From Acidovorax sp. NCPPB 3576 (lineage in GTDB: Bacteria; Pseudomonadota; Gammaproteobacteria; Burkholderiales; Burkholderiaceae_C): 64,000 bases of DNA. Made by a program: the position numbers and the translations under genes. The stretch lies in NCBI RefSeq assembly GCF_028473605.1, contig NZ_CP097267.1, positions 996,501-1,060,500 on the forward strand, read 5' to 3'. The notes under the pieces are model-generated. The model saw only the letters and a program-made list of their open reading frames with translations. It searched no databases and had not been told where the DNA came from. Within the stretch, counting starts at the first letter, position 1. Each line of letters starts with the position of its first letter. Positions 48,920 through 59,111 of the stretch are shown piece by piece.

Positions 48920-49680
48920 CGACAACAACGACCATGAAAAGGGCCCTGGCCCACGGCAGCGCGCTCGCCCTGGGCGCGCTCTTCCTGACGGGCTGCGCGA
49001 GCGGCCCCGGGGCCAACCCGCGTGACCCGCTGGAGCCCTACAACCGCAGCATGACGAACTTCAACGACAACGTCGATTCGATCATCCTGCGGCCCGTCGC
49101 CACGGCCTACCGCGACGTCACGCCGCAACCCGTGCGCACCGGCGTGAGCAACTTCTTTGCCAATCTGAACGATGCCTGGTCGTTCGTGAACAACCTGCTG
49201 CAGCTGCGCGGCGAGGGCGCGCTCAACAGCCTGGTGCGCTTCAACGTGAACACGGTGTTCGGCCTCGGCGGCGTGTTCGACGTGGCGAGCGAAATGGGCG
49301 TGGACCGCGCCAAGCAGGACTTCGGCCTCACGCTCGGCCACTGGGGCATTCCCACCGGCCCGTACCTCGTGCTGCCGCTGCTCGGTCCCTCCACCGTGCG
49401 CGACACGCTCGCGCTGCCGGTCGATGCCAAGGGCGATCTCGTCTCGTACGTGGACCCGGTGTCGGCGCGCAACTCGCTGTATGCCCTGCGCGTGGTGAAC
49501 ATCCGCGCCAACCTGCTGCGCGCCAGCTCGGTGCTGGACACGGCGGCGCTCGACAAGTACAGCTTCACGCGCGATGTGTTCCTACAGGTTCGCAGCCAAG
49601 AGGGTGGCGCGCCGGCCAGCAACGGCGACGAAGAATACGACGACGGTGGCGGCAAGCTGCCCGAAGAGCCGGCGCGCTGA
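48916..49680 (+). CDS. mlaA: Outer-membrane lipoprotein MlaA (VacJ)
   Basis: MlaA removes misplaced phospholipids from the outer leaflet and hands them to MlaC. The ATG at 48916 overlaps the mlaD stop, and a second ATG at 48934 is possible. The 254-residue form has a lipoprotein signal with lipobox FLTGC followed by the family motif DPLEPYNRSM. The body has FGLTLGHWGIPTGPYLVLPLLGPSTVRD. The C-terminal 30 residues are acidic and low-complexity. Confidence 0.96.
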   Translation: MTTTTTMKRALAHGSALALGALFLTGCASGPGANPRDPLEPYNRSMTNFNDNVDSIILRPVATAYRDVTPQPVRTGVSNFFANLNDAWSFVNNLLQLRGEGALNSLVRFNVNTVFGLGGVFDVASEMGVDRAKQDFGLTLGHWGIPTGPYLVLPLLGPSTVRDTLALPVDAKGDLVSYVDPVSARNSLYALRVVNIRANLLRASSVLDTAALDKYSFTRDVFLQVRSQEGGAPASNGDEEYDDGGGKLPEEPAR

Positions 49681-49817
49681 AAGCCCGGCCCTTGCGAGAC
49701 GCGGTTGCAGTTGCTTGCATCCGTGCACCGGACCGACGCATCTTTGCGCCGGCCCGACCCGAAAATGAATGAATCGAAGGGGCGCCGCCTTGGCGCGCCC
49801 GAGGAAGGAACCACACC

Positions 49818-50471
49818 ATGATGAATCGACGCACCCTGGGCCAAGCCGCCCTTTGCACCGCCGCCGTCCTGTGGCTGGGCGCCCCGCTCGCCGCCCTGGC
49901 CGCCGAAGAAGCGCCCGACGCGCTGGTCAAGCGCCTCTCGGCCGATGTGCTGGACACCGTGCGCAACGACAAGAGCATCAAGGCCGGCGACGTGAACAAG
50001 ATCATGGCGCTGGTGGACAAGACCATCCTGCCGCACGTGAACTTCCGCCGCATGACCGCCGCTGCCGTGGGCCCGGGCTGGCGCCAGGCCACGCCCGACC
50101 AGCAAAAGCGCTTGCAGGACGAATTCAAGACGCTGCTGGTGCGCACCTATTCCGGCGCACTGAGCCAGGTCAACGACCAGAGCATCACCGTCAAGCCGCT
50201 GCGCATGGCCGCGGACGACAAGGACGTCCTGGTGCGCACCGAGATCCAGGGCCGTGGCGAGCCGGTGCAGCTCGACTACCGCCTGGAGAAGACGCCCGGC
50301 GACGGCGCCGGCTGGAAGATCTACAACCTGAACGTGCTCGGCGTGTGGCTGGTGGAAACCTACCGCGGCCAGTTCGCCCAGGAGATCAACGCCAAGGGCG
50401 TGGATGGCCTGATCGAGTCGCTGGTGGCCCGCAACAAGACCAACGCCGCCAACGCTGCCAAGGGCAGCTGA
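49818..50471 (+). CDS. mlaC: Periplasmic phospholipid shuttle MlaC
   Basis: MlaC carries phospholipids across the periplasm between MlaA and MlaD. The 217-residue precursor has a signal peptide (to about 29, ALAA) and the MlaC fold with VDKTILPHVNFRRMT and WKIYNLNVLGVWLVETYRGQF. A GAGGAAGGAA site precedes the start, which lies 137 bases after mlaA; I see no other feature in that gap. Confidence 0.95.
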   Translation: MMNRRTLGQAALCTAAVLWLGAPLAALAAEEAPDALVKRLSADVLDTVRNDKSIKAGDVNKIMALVDKTILPHVNFRRMTAAAVGPGWRQATPDQQKRLQDEFKTLLVRTYSGALSQVNDQSITVKPLRMAADDKDVLVRTEIQGRGEPVQLDYRLEKTPGDGAGWKIYNLNVLGVWLVETYRGQFAQEINAKGVDGLIESLVARNKTNAANAAKGS

Positions 50472-50493
50472 CCGCCCGCCGGAGCCGACCGCG

Positions 50494-50769
50494 ATGCTGG
50501 TGCTTCCTTCGGAACTGACCCATGCCCATGCCCAGGCCAATGCCAGCCTGCGCATGCTGCTGCAGGGGCTCAAGGCCAACCGAGACGAACTGCTGGTGGT
50601 GGATGCCAGCGCGCTGACCACCTTCGATTCTTCGGCGCTGGCGGTGCTGCTGGGCTGCCGCCGCGCCGCGATGCTGGAAGGCAAGCGGTTCGAGGTGAAA
50701 TCGCTGCCCGCCGGCCTGCAAAAGCTTGCCGGCCTGTACGGCGTGGGCGAACTGCTGCCGGCCGCCTGA
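50494..50769 (+). CDS. mlaB: STAS-domain protein MlaB
   Basis: MlaB is the small cytoplasmic STAS subunit that stabilises and activates MlaF. The 91-residue protein has the STAS core LLVVDASALTTFDSSALAVLLGCRR. It closes the mla operon, 22 bases after mlaC. Confidence 0.93.
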   Translation: MLVLPSELTHAHAQANASLRMLLQGLKANRDELLVVDASALTTFDSSALAVLLGCRRAAMLEGKRFEVKSLPAGLQKLAGLYGVGELLPAA

Positions 50770-50899
50770 ACCCTCCGGGCAGAGCCGGCCGGTGTGTCCC
50801 GTGCCCCCTGCGGCGCGAGCGGCCGGCCTTCGCTCTTTTCCGTTCCCATCGCCTTGGCGCGGCACCGGTCGCCGGCACGCCGTAAAATCATCGGCTCCC

Positions 50900-51889
50900 A
50901 TGCCCGCAGTCTCCTTCCAGTCCGTCTCCAAAACCTATTCCACGCCCAAAGGCCCTTTCCAGGCGCTCGACGACGTCAGCCTGGACATCGAGGAGGGCGA
51001 GTTCTTCGGCCTGCTCGGGCCGAACGGCGCGGGCAAGACCACCCTCATCAGCATCCTGGCCGGCCTGGCCCGCGCCACCAGCGGCCATGTGCGCGTGCAA
51101 GGCAGCGATGTGCAGGCCGATTTCGCCGCTGCCCGCCGCAAGCTGGGCATCGTGCCGCAGGAGCTGGTGTTCGACCCGTTCTTCAATGTGCGCGAGGCCC
51201 TGCGCATCCAGTCCGGCTACTTCGGCGTGAAGAACAACGAGGCCTGGATCGACGAACTGCTGGAAAACCTGGGCCTGGCCGACAAGGCCCACGCCAACAT
51301 GCGCCAGCTCTCGGGCGGCATGAAGCGCCGCGTGCTGGTGGCCCAGGCGCTGGTGCACAAGCCGCCGATCATCGTGCTGGACGAGCCCACCGCGGGCGTG
51401 GACGTCGAGCTGCGCCAGACGCTGTGGCACTTCGTCGCCCGCCTGAACAAGGAGGGCCACACGGTGCTGCTCACCACCCATTACCTGGAAGAGGCCGAGG
51501 CGCTGTGCAACCGCATCGCCATGCTCAAGCGCGGCCCACAAGGCGGAAAGGTGGTGGCGCTGTCCACCACTTCCGACCTGCTGCAGGGCGCGTCCACCAA
51601 CGTGATGCGCTTCAAGACCGACGATGCGCTGCCGCCCGCCATGGCGGCGGTCGCCCGCGTCACCGGCCGCGTGGTGCAGTTGCCCGCGCAGGATGCGCAG
51701 GACATCGAGCGCCACCTGGCCGCGCTGCGGGCCGCGGGCGTGGCGGTGAGTGACGTGGAGATCCGCAAGGCCGACCTGGAGGACGTGTTCCTCAACGTGA
51801 TGGCGCAAAGCAGCTACCCCGACCCCGCGCGCGAGCCCGCGCCGCCCGAAGGCCCCGAGGCCACGGCCGAAGGCGGGGTGCGGCTATGA
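50900..51889 (+). CDS. ABC-2 type exporter ATP-binding protein (YadG/NodI-like)
   Basis: This is the ATPase of a two-component ABC-2 transporter, 329 residues from the ATG at 50900; the longer frame overlaps mlaB. It has Walker A GPNGAGKTT, signature LSGGMKRR, Walker B IIVLDEPTAGVD and the switch His TTHYLEE. A C-terminal extension (about 230-329) is typical of YadG/NodI. The start codon of the permease overlaps its stop. The substrate is unknown. The pair is a standard neighbour of mla and ibaG in Betaproteobacteria. Confidence 0.93.
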   Translation: MPAVSFQSVSKTYSTPKGPFQALDDVSLDIEEGEFFGLLGPNGAGKTTLISILAGLARATSGHVRVQGSDVQADFAAARRKLGIVPQELVFDPFFNVREALRIQSGYFGVKNNEAWIDELLENLGLADKAHANMRQLSGGMKRRVLVAQALVHKPPIIVLDEPTAGVDVELRQTLWHFVARLNKEGHTVLLTTHYLEEAEALCNRIAMLKRGPQGGKVVALSTTSDLLQGASTNVMRFKTDDALPPAMAAVARVTGRVVQLPAQDAQDIERHLAALRAAGVAVSDVEIRKADLEDVFLNVMAQSSYPDPAREPAPPEGPEATAEGGVRL

Positions 51890-52641
51890 CCGGCTGGCAA
51901 ACCCTGTTCTACAAAGAGGTGCTGCGCTTTTGGAAGGTGAGCTTCCAGACCGTGGCCGCGCCGGTGCTCACGGCCGTGCTGTACCTGCTGATCTTCGGCC
52001 ACGTGCTGGAAGACCACGTGAAGGTGTACGACCGCATCAGCTACACCGCCTTCCTGATTCCGGGCCTGGTGATGATGAGCATCCTGCAGAACGCCTTCGC
52101 CAACAGCTCGTCCAGCCTGGTGCAGAGCAAGATCATGGGCAGCCTGGTGTTCGTGCTGCTCACGCCGCTGTCGCACTGGGCCTGGTTCGTGGCCTACGTG
52201 GGCTCGTCCATCGTGCGCGGGCTGGTCGTGGGGCTGGGCGTGTTCGTGGTGACGCTCGCGTTCGCGCGGCCCGATTTCGCCGCGCCGCTGTGGATCCTGG
52301 CGTTCGCGCTGCTGGGCGCGGCGCTGCTGTCCACGCTGGGGCTGATCGCCGGCCTGTGGGCCGACAAGTTCGACCAGATGGCGGCGTTCCAGAACTTCGT
52401 GATCGTGCCCATGACGTTCCTGTCGGGCGTGTTCTATTCCATCCAGTCGCTGCCGCCGTTCTGGCAGACGGTGAGCCACCTGAACCCGTTCTTCTACATG
52501 ATCGACGGCTTTCGCTACGGCTTCTTCGGCCAGAGCGACACGTCGCCGTGGCTCAGCCTGGGGATCGTGGGCGTGGCCTGGCTGCTGGTCAGCGCGCTCG
52601 CGGTGCACCTGCTGCGCACCGGCTACAAGATTCGCAATTGA
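51886..52641 (+). CDS. ABC-2 type exporter permease (YadH/NodJ-like)
   Basis: This is a 251-residue permease with about six membrane segments and the ABC-2 family block MTFLSGVFYSIQSLPPFWQTVSHLNPFFYMIDGFRYGF-like near 180-215. It is translationally coupled (ATGA) to the ATPase gene. It may export a lipid-linked or polysaccharide compound; nothing in the sequence decides this. Confidence 0.93.
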   Translation: MTGWQTLFYKEVLRFWKVSFQTVAAPVLTAVLYLLIFGHVLEDHVKVYDRISYTAFLIPGLVMMSILQNAFANSSSSLVQSKIMGSLVFVLLTPLSHWAWFVAYVGSSIVRGLVVGLGVFVVTLAFARPDFAAPLWILAFALLGAALLSTLGLIAGLWADKFDQMAAFQNFVIVPMTFLSGVFYSIQSLPPFWQTVSHLNPFFYMIDGFRYGFFGQSDTSPWLSLGIVGVAWLLVSALAVHLLRTGYKIRN

Positions 52642-52678
52642 CGACGCGACGACGCACCCAAGAATTCCGAGCCCACCC

Positions 52679-52921
52679 ATGACCGCCGACCAACTCAAAG
52701 ACCTCATCGCCGCAGGCCTGCCTTGCGAACACCTCGCGCTGGAAGGCGACGGACGGCACTGGTACGCCACCATCGTCTCGGCCGAGTTCGAGGGCAAGCG
52801 TGCCATCCAGCGCCACCAGCGGGTCTATGCCACGCTGGGCACCCGCATGCAGACCGACGAGGTGCATGCGCTGTCCATGAAGACCTTCACGCCCGCCGAG
52901 TGGGCTGCGCAGAGCGCCTGA
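52679..52921 (+). CDS. ibaG: BolA family protein IbaG
   Basis: This is an 80-residue BolA-type protein. BolA proteins work with monothiol glutaredoxins in iron-sulfur metabolism. The conserved end of the fold, VHALSMKTFTPAEW, carries the histidine used for cluster binding, and EHLALEGDGRHWYATIVSAEF forms the first strands. The position between an ABC exporter and murA is the conserved IbaG location, also found in E. coli (ibaG-murA). Confidence 0.93.
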   Translation: MTADQLKDLIAAGLPCEHLALEGDGRHWYATIVSAEFEGKRAIQRHQRVYATLGTRMQTDEVHALSMKTFTPAEWAAQSA

Positions 52922-52934
52922 CGCCCTGCGTGCG

Positions 52935-52996
52935 ATTGCTCACTTTTTGATAGCTAACTGCCCTAGTGTTAATTGCGCTGGCGGCACTTTTGACTG
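52935..52996 (+). repeat. Dispersed palindromic repeat, copy j
   Basis: TTGCTCACTTTTTGATAGC, then TGCCCTAGTGTTA, ATTGCGCTGGCGGC and ACTTTTGACTGA. It occupies most of the gap between ibaG and murA. Confidence 0.8.
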
Positions 52997-53015
52997 AAAC
53001 ACCGGGCTCGATGCC

Positions 53016-54299
<1,284 letters not shown>

Positions 54300-54363
54300 G
54301 CCGCCTTCGCTGCTGCCCGGTTCCCTGGCGCGCGGCGGCCGGGTTCCTCTTTTCTTCACCCCT

Positions 54364-55014
54364 ATGACCATGATCACTCTTGCCCTGTCCAAGGGCCGCA
54401 TCTTCGACGAAGCCCTGCCCATGCTGGCCGCCGCCGGCATCGCGGTACTGGACGATCCCGAGAAGTCGCGCAAGCTCATCCTGACCACCAACCAGCCCGG
54501 CGTGCGCGTGGTGCTGGTGCGCGCCTCCGATGTGCCGACCTACGTGCAGTACGGCGGCGCCGACCTGGGCGTGACGGGCAAGGACACGCTCATCGAGCAT
54601 GGCGGGCAGGGCCTGTACCAGCCGCTGGATCTGCAGATCGCCAAGTGCCGCGTGAGCGTGGCGGTGCGGGACGACTTCGACTACGTCCGCGCGGTCAAGC
54701 AGGGCTCGCGCCTGCGGGTGGCGACCAAGTACACCGCCATCGCGCGCGATTTCTTCGCGACCAAGGGGGTGCACGTGGACATGATCAAGCTCTACGGCAG
54801 CATGGAGCTGGCGCCGCTCACGGGCCTGGCCGATGCCATCGTCGATCTGGTGTCCACCGGCAACACGCTGCGGGCCAACCACCTGGTGGAGGTGGAGCGG
54901 ATCATGGACATCAGCTCGCACCTGGTGGTGAACCAGGCGGCGCTCAAGCTCAAGCAGGCGCCGCTGCGCCGCATCATCGACGCGTTCGCGTCGGTCATCC
55001 CCGCCGGCGGCTGA
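54364..55014 (+). CDS. hisG: ATP phosphoribosyltransferase, short form
   Basis: HisG starts histidine synthesis by joining ATP and PRPP. At 216 residues it lacks the C-terminal regulatory ACT-like domain of the long form, so it needs the HisZ subunit, whose gene is not in this window. It has the [13 protein letters not shown] start, the [12 protein letters not shown] loop and the PRPP-binding [12 protein letters not shown]. Confidence 0.97.
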   Translation: MTMITLALSKGRIFDEALPMLAAAGIAVLDDPEKSRKLILTTNQPGVRVVLVRASDVPTYVQYGGADLGVTGKDTLIEHGGQGLYQPLDLQIAKCRVSVAVRDDFDYVRAVKQGSRLRVATKYTAIARDFFATKGVHVDMIKLYGSMELAPLTGLADAIVDLVSTGNTLRANHLVEVERIMDISSHLVVNQAALKLKQAPLRRIIDAFASVIPAGG

Positions 55015-55110
55015 CGTTGCGCGGGCACCTCAGGCCGCATCCCATGCCGTCCAGGGCACGGCAGAATCCGGGCTGTGCCCCTTCCTTCCGCGATGAGAGA
55101 TAGAAAATCC

Positions 55111-56424
55111 ATGAAAGCCACGCCTGTTCGTTTGCGTACCGATAGCGCCGATTTCGAGGCCGCCTTCCGGGACCGCCTGCATTGGTCCGCCGAGACCGAT
55201 GCCGCCATCGAGCAGCGCGTGGCCGACATCCTGGCCGACGTGCAGGCCCGCGGCGACGCGGCCGTGCTGGAATACACCCGCCGATTCGACGGCCTGCAGG
55301 CCGACTCCATGGCCGGGCTGGAACTGACGCAGGCCGAATTGAAGGCCGCCTTCGAGGCCATTCCCACCGCGCAGCGCGAGGCCCTGGAAGCCGCCGCTGC
55401 CCGGGTGCGCCGCTACCACGAGGCGCAGCGCAAGGCCAGCGGCGAAAGCTGGAGCTACCGTGACGAGGACGGCACGCTGCTGGGCCAGAAGGTCACGCCG
55501 CTCGACCGCGTGGGCATCTACGTGCCCGGCGGCAAGGCCGCCTACCCCTCGAGCGTGCTGATGAACGCCATTCCCGCGCACGTGGCGGGCGTGGGCGAGA
55601 TCATCATGGTGGTGCCCACCCCGCAGGGCGCGCGCAACCCGCTGGTGCTGGCCGCCGCCCATGTGGCCGGCGTGACGCGTGCCTTCACCTTAGGGGGCGC
55701 GCAGGCCGTGGCCGCGCTGGCCTACGGCACGGCCACGGTTCCGAAGGTGGACAAGATCACCGGGCCCGGCAATGCCTATGTGGCGAGCGCCAAGAAGCGC
55801 GTGTTCGGCACGGTGGGCATCGACATGATCGCCGGCCCGAGCGAAATCCTGGTGCTGGCCGACGGCTCCACGCCGCCCGACTGGGTGGCCATGGACCTGT
55901 TCAGCCAGGCCGAGCACGATGAACTCGCGCAGTCCATCCTGCTGAGCCCCGACGCCGCCTACATCGACGCGGTGCAGGCCGCCATCGACCGGATGCTGCC
56001 CACCATGCCCCGCGCCGAGATCATCGCCAAGAGCCTCAGCGGCCGCGGCGCGCTGATCCTCACCCGCAACATGGAAGAGGCCTGCGCCATCAGCAACCGC
56101 ATCGCGCCCGAGCACCTGGAGGTATCAAGCCGCGAGCCCCACCGCTGGGAGCCGCTGCTGCGGCATGCCGGTGCGATCTTCCTCGGGGCCTACACCAGCG
56201 AATCGCTGGGCGACTACTGCGCTGGCCCCAACCACGTGCTGCCCACCAGCGGCACGGCCCGCTTCTCGTCGCCGCTTGGCGTGTACGACTTCCAAAAGCG
56301 CAGCAGCCTCATCGAGGTGAGCGAGGCCGGTGCGCAGACGCTGGGCAAGATCGCCGCCGAGCTGGCCTACGGCGAGGGCCTGCAGGCCCACGCGCGGGCG
56401 GCCGAGATGCGCATCAAGGCCTGA
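55111..56424 (+). CDS. hisD: Histidinol dehydrogenase
   Basis: HisD oxidises histidinol to histidine in two NAD-dependent steps. The ATG at 55111 gives 437 residues; an upstream in-frame start at 55075 lacks family support. It has the [19 protein letters not shown] block and the signature region [16 protein letters not shown]. The catalytic EQ/H region appears as APEHLEV, followed by [22 protein letters not shown] with the zinc histidine. Its last 58 bases overlap the convergent DUF2917 gene. Confidence 0.97.
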   Translation: MKATPVRLRTDSADFEAAFRDRLHWSAETDAAIEQRVADILADVQARGDAAVLEYTRRFDGLQADSMAGLELTQAELKAAFEAIPTAQREALEAAAARVRRYHEAQRKASGESWSYRDEDGTLLGQKVTPLDRVGIYVPGGKAAYPSSVLMNAIPAHVAGVGEIIMVVPTPQGARNPLVLAAAHVAGVTRAFTLGGAQAVAALAYGTATVPKVDKITGPGNAYVASAKKRVFGTVGIDMIAGPSEILVLADGSTPPDWVAMDLFSQAEHDELAQSILLSPDAAYIDAVQAAIDRMLPTMPRAEIIAKSLSGRGALILTRNMEEACAISNRIAPEHLEVSSREPHRWEPLLRHAGAIFLGAYTSESLGDYCAGPNHVLPTSGTARFSSPLGVYDFQKRSSLIEVSEAGAQTLGKIAAELAYGEGLQAHARAAEMRIKA

Positions 56425-56774
56425 ACGCGGGCCACCGCACGCTGGCCCCTGCCCACCGTGGGTGCCACGTGGGCGCAGGGCCCGCACCGCCAGGCCAGCC
56501 ACGCGGCCTGCGCGCCTTCGGCGCTCACCCGCAGCGTGGCGGGGCCGGGCAGGTCCAGTCGCTCGCCGGCGGCCAGAAAATAGTCTTCCTCGCAGCCATC
56601 GCAGGTGACCCAGGCGCAGCCCTGCAGCACCTCCAGCACGGCGGACTGATGGGCCGGGCAGGCGAGGGTCTGCACGGGTGCGAGCGGCAGCAGGGTCCAG
56701 TGCGCGGCCGATGTGCCGGCGGCGGCAGGCAAGGAGGGCAGGGCGGCCGGGGTGGGGTGCGTCAGGGAGTTCAT
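56367..56774 (-). CDS. DUF2917 domain protein
   Basis: This 135-residue cytoplasmic protein has the DUF2917 core (about 45-95): [34 protein letters not shown], a small cupin-like beta domain. The N-terminal 25 residues are Pro/Ala-rich. Its 3' end overlaps hisD on the other strand by 58 bases. It is divergent from the MocR-type regulator at 56927. That pairing, plus the inverted repeats between them, suggests the regulator controls it. Function unknown. Confidence 0.8.
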   Translation of the reverse strand: MNSLTHPTPAALPSLPAAAGTSAAHWTLLPLAPVQTLACPAHQSAVLEVLQGCAWVTCDGCEEDYFLAAGERLDLPGPATLRVSAEGAQAAWLAWRCGPCAHVAPTVGRGQRAVARVQALMRISAARAWACRPSP

Positions 56775-56779
56775 GGGAT

Positions 56780-56820
56780 CGACTGTGCTCGGGTGCGCCG
56801 GTGCGCACCAGCCACAGTCG
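56780..56820. promoter_or_regulatory. Inverted repeat between DUF2917 and MocR genes, site 1
   Basis: CGACTGTG (56780-56787) and CACAGTCG (56813-56820) are perfect inverted arms enclosing a second GC-rich dyad (GGTGCGC...GCGCACC). It lies 6 bases before the DUF2917 start and could be an operator or form an mRNA hairpin. Confidence 0.45.
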
Positions 56821-56883
56821 CCCGCCATGTCAGCCAGTGCAGATGCGCCGCACGGCCATCTGTGTGGTATCGGTTGGCGCCCA

Positions 56884-56918
56884 TCTGTACTGCTGCATTC
56901 GGCGCCGGGCAGTACAGA
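56884..56918. promoter_or_regulatory. Inverted repeat just before the MocR gene, site 2
   Basis: TCTGTACTGC (56884-56893) and GCAGTACAGA (56909-56918) are perfect 10-base arms, and the right one ends 8 bases before the MocR ATG. The left arm is part of CCATCTGTAC; another CCATCTGT occurs at about 56860. Directly repeated and inverted half-sites of this kind are typical of MocR operators. Confidence 0.6.
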
Positions 56919-56926
56919 ATCGCACG

Positions 56927-58378
56927 ATGGACGCCGCCGACACCACGCCCCTTTATCTGCAGATCGCGGCGCAACTGGCCGAGCTGGTGCGCAACGGCAC
57001 GCTGGCACGGGGCGAAAAGCTGCCGTCGGTGCGCGAGCTGGCCCGCCAGCGGGCGGTGGCCCAGAGCACCGTGGTGCAGGCCTACCACTGGCTGGAGGAC
57101 GCACGCCTGATCACCGCGCGCCCGCGGTCGGGCTTCTTCGTCGCGGCGCGCCCCGCCAGCCTGCCCGAGCCGACCACGCCGCGCCCACTGCGCCGCGCGC
57201 GCGAGGTCTCGGTGGACTGGCTGGGCCAGCGCATCCTGGGGCGCGAGCAGCCGGCCGACATGGTGTCGTACAGCAGCGGCACGCCCGGGCCCGAACTCTT
57301 CAACCCCGACCGGGTGCGGCGCGCCGTCACCCGGGCGGCGCAGCGCCACCGCCACCTGCTGTGCACCTATCCGTCCTCGTCCGGCCACGAGGAGGCGCGC
57401 CGCGCGCTCGCCCGCTATGCGGTGGGGCTGGGCTGCAGCCTCGATCCCGAGAACATCGTGATCACCGGGGGCTGCATGGACAGCATCGTGCTGTGCCTGC
57501 GGGCGGCCACGCGGCCCGGCGATATCGTGGCCCTGGAATCGCCCACGCATTTCTCGTTTCTGGAAGTGCTGCAGGGGCTGCACCTGCGCGCGCTCGAAAT
57601 CCCCACCCACCCGCGCCACGGCCTGTCGCTGGACGCGTTGCAGCTGGCGCTGGAGACCCAGCCCGTCAAGGCCGTGATGGTGGTGCCCACGCTCAGCAAC
57701 CCGCTGGGCAGCTGCATGCCGCAGGCGGAACGGCGCCGTCTGGCGCACATGGCCGCGCGCCACGGCATGGCCGTGATCGAGGACGCGATCTACAACGACC
57801 TCGTGGAGGTGGACGAGCTGCGCCGCACCGTCAAGTCGTACGACACGACCGGCCACGTCATGCTGTGCGATTCGTTTTCCAAGACCCTGGCGCCGGGCCT
57901 GCGCCTGGGCTGGGTGGAGGCTGGCCGCTGGAGCCAGGCGATGCGTGCCATCAAGGACCTGCAGGCCGGTGGGCAGTCGGCGGTGCTGGAACTGGCGCTG
58001 GCCGACCTCATCACGCAGGCCGGCCATGCGGCATCGATGCGGCAACTGCGCGCGGCGGTCGCTGCCCGCATGGACGCGGTGCGCGGTGTGATCGCGGCGC
58101 ACTTTCCTCCGGGCACGCGCGTCAGCGATCCGCCGGGCGGCCTGCTGCTGTGGCTGGAGTTGCCGCGCGCCCTCGACTCGGTGCTGCTGCACGAGGCCTG
58201 CCTGGCCGAGGGCCTGCTCATCGCACCGGGCACGGTGTTCAGCGCCAGCGGGCGGTTTCGCAACTGCCTGCGCATCGGCGTGGGCGGCGACTGGACGCCC
58301 GCGCACCTGCAGGGCTTGCGCACGGTGGGGGAGACGGCCACCCGAATGCTGCGGTCGGCCGCAAGGCGTGTGGCTTGA
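56927..58378 (+). CDS. MocR/PdxR-type GntR regulator with aminotransferase domain
   Basis: This 483-residue transcription factor has an N-terminal GntR winged helix (about 5-75, with LPSVRELARQRAVAQSTVVQAYHWLE) and a fold-type I aminotransferase domain. The PLP lysine is in CDSFSKTLAPGLRLGW. Such proteins sense PLP or amino compounds. The ATG at 56927 follows the inverted repeat at 56884. It probably controls the divergent DUF2917 gene and itself. It sits between hisD and hisC, where the histidine operon is otherwise continuous in relatives. Confidence 0.93.
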   Translation: MDAADTTPLYLQIAAQLAELVRNGTLARGEKLPSVRELARQRAVAQSTVVQAYHWLEDARLITARPRSGFFVAARPASLPEPTTPRPLRRAREVSVDWLGQRILGREQPADMVSYSSGTPGPELFNPDRVRRAVTRAAQRHRHLLCTYPSSSGHEEARRALARYAVGLGCSLDPENIVITGGCMDSIVLCLRAATRPGDIVALESPTHFSFLEVLQGLHLRALEIPTHPRHGLSLDALQLALETQPVKAVMVVPTLSNPLGSCMPQAERRRLAHMAARHGMAVIEDAIYNDLVEVDELRRTVKSYDTTGHVMLCDSFSKTLAPGLRLGWVEAGRWSQAMRAIKDLQAGGQSAVLELALADLITQAGHAASMRQLRAAVAARMDAVRGVIAAHFPPGTRVSDPPGGLLLWLELPRALDSVLLHEACLAEGLLIAPGTVFSASGRFRNCLRIGVGGDWTPAHLQGLRTVGETATRMLRSAARRVA

Positions 58379-58394
58379 GATGTCTTTGAAAATC

Positions 58395-58425
58395 ACACGA
58401 ACTTCGTGTTCCACGAAGTTCGTGT
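58395..58425. promoter_or_regulatory. Long palindromic operator of the toxin-antitoxin operon
   Basis: ACACGAACTTCGTG (58395-58408), spacer TTC, then CACGAAGTTCGTGT (58412-58425) form perfect 14-base inverted arms. Each arm is itself nearly palindromic (CACGAA/TTCGTG), giving four half-sites. A -10-like TAGCAT (58425-58430) ends 7 bases before the antitoxin ATG. The arrangement is that of an autorepressed VapB-type promoter. Confidence 0.85.
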
Positions 58426-58437
58426 AGCATTTGGCCC

Positions 58438-58662
58438 ATGAAGAACGTGACCATCACCATGGACGACGCCGCGGCCGAATGGGTGCGCGTGGAAGCGGCC
58501 AAGCGGGGCAGCAGCGTCTCGCGATTGGTGGGTGAATGGCTGGCCGAGAAGATGCGTCAGGAAGATGCCTACGCGCAGGCCATGCGCGAGGCGCTGAGCT
58601 TCGAGAGCTGGGGCGCCTCCGACGGCCCCTATGTGCCGCGCGAGATCCTGTTCAAGCGATGA
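58438..58662 (+). CDS. VapB-type ribbon-helix-helix antitoxin
   Basis: This is a 74-residue antitoxin. The N-terminal part (about 1-40, MKNVTITMDDAAAEWVRVEA and SSVSRLVGEWLAEK) reads as a ribbon-helix-helix DNA-binding domain. The C-terminal part would wrap the toxin. No Shine-Dalgarno site is visible before the ATG, and the -10-like box is very close, so the mRNA may be leaderless. Its stop overlaps the toxin start (ATGA). Confidence 0.88.
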   Translation: MKNVTITMDDAAAEWVRVEAAKRGSSVSRLVGEWLAEKMRQEDAYAQAMREALSFESWGASDGPYVPREILFKR

Positions 58663-59111
58663 GCACCACACCGATCTTCGTCGATACCGAAGTGCTGCTG
58701 TCCAGCGTGGACGACCGCGATCCGGCCCGGCAGGCGCGTGCGCGCGAATGGCTCACGTTCTGCTGGCAGACGCGCAGCGGCCGCGTCAGCTCGCAGGTGC
58801 TCAACGAGCTGTACAACCAGGCCATTCAGCGCTTTCGGGGGCCGCACACGCTGCAGCAGGTGCGCGCCCAGGTGCGGCGCTTTCGCGTGTGGCAACCGCC
58901 GCACCTGGACGCCTACACCGTCGATGGCGCGTGGGACCTGCAGGACCGCTACGGGCTGAGCTACTGGGATGCGCTCATCCTGTCTTCGGCGCACCAGCAG
59001 GGCTGCCGCTACCTGCTGACCGAGGCGCTGCCGCACGACCAGCCCATGGACGCCGTGCGCCCCATCAACCCCTTCCTCATCGCCCCCCACGAACTGGACA
59101 CCGCCGAATGA
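58659..59111 (+). CDS. VapC-type PIN-domain toxin
   Basis: This 150-residue PIN-domain ribonuclease has Asp9 (FVDTEVLL), Glu50 (VLNELYN) and Asp104 (SYWDALIL) as metal ligands. At the place of the usual fourth acid (TED) the sequence reads [10 protein letters not shown], so that Asp is Ala123, while Glu122 remains. Activity may therefore be reduced or altered. Both ends are translationally coupled: the start overlaps the antitoxin stop, and the stop overlaps the hisC start (ATGA). Confidence 0.9.
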   Translation: MSTTPIFVDTEVLLSSVDDRDPARQARAREWLTFCWQTRSGRVSSQVLNELYNQAIQRFRGPHTLQQVRAQVRRFRVWQPPHLDAYTVDGAWDLQDRYGLSYWDALILSSAHQQGCRYLLTEALPHDQPMDAVRPINPFLIAPHELDTAE

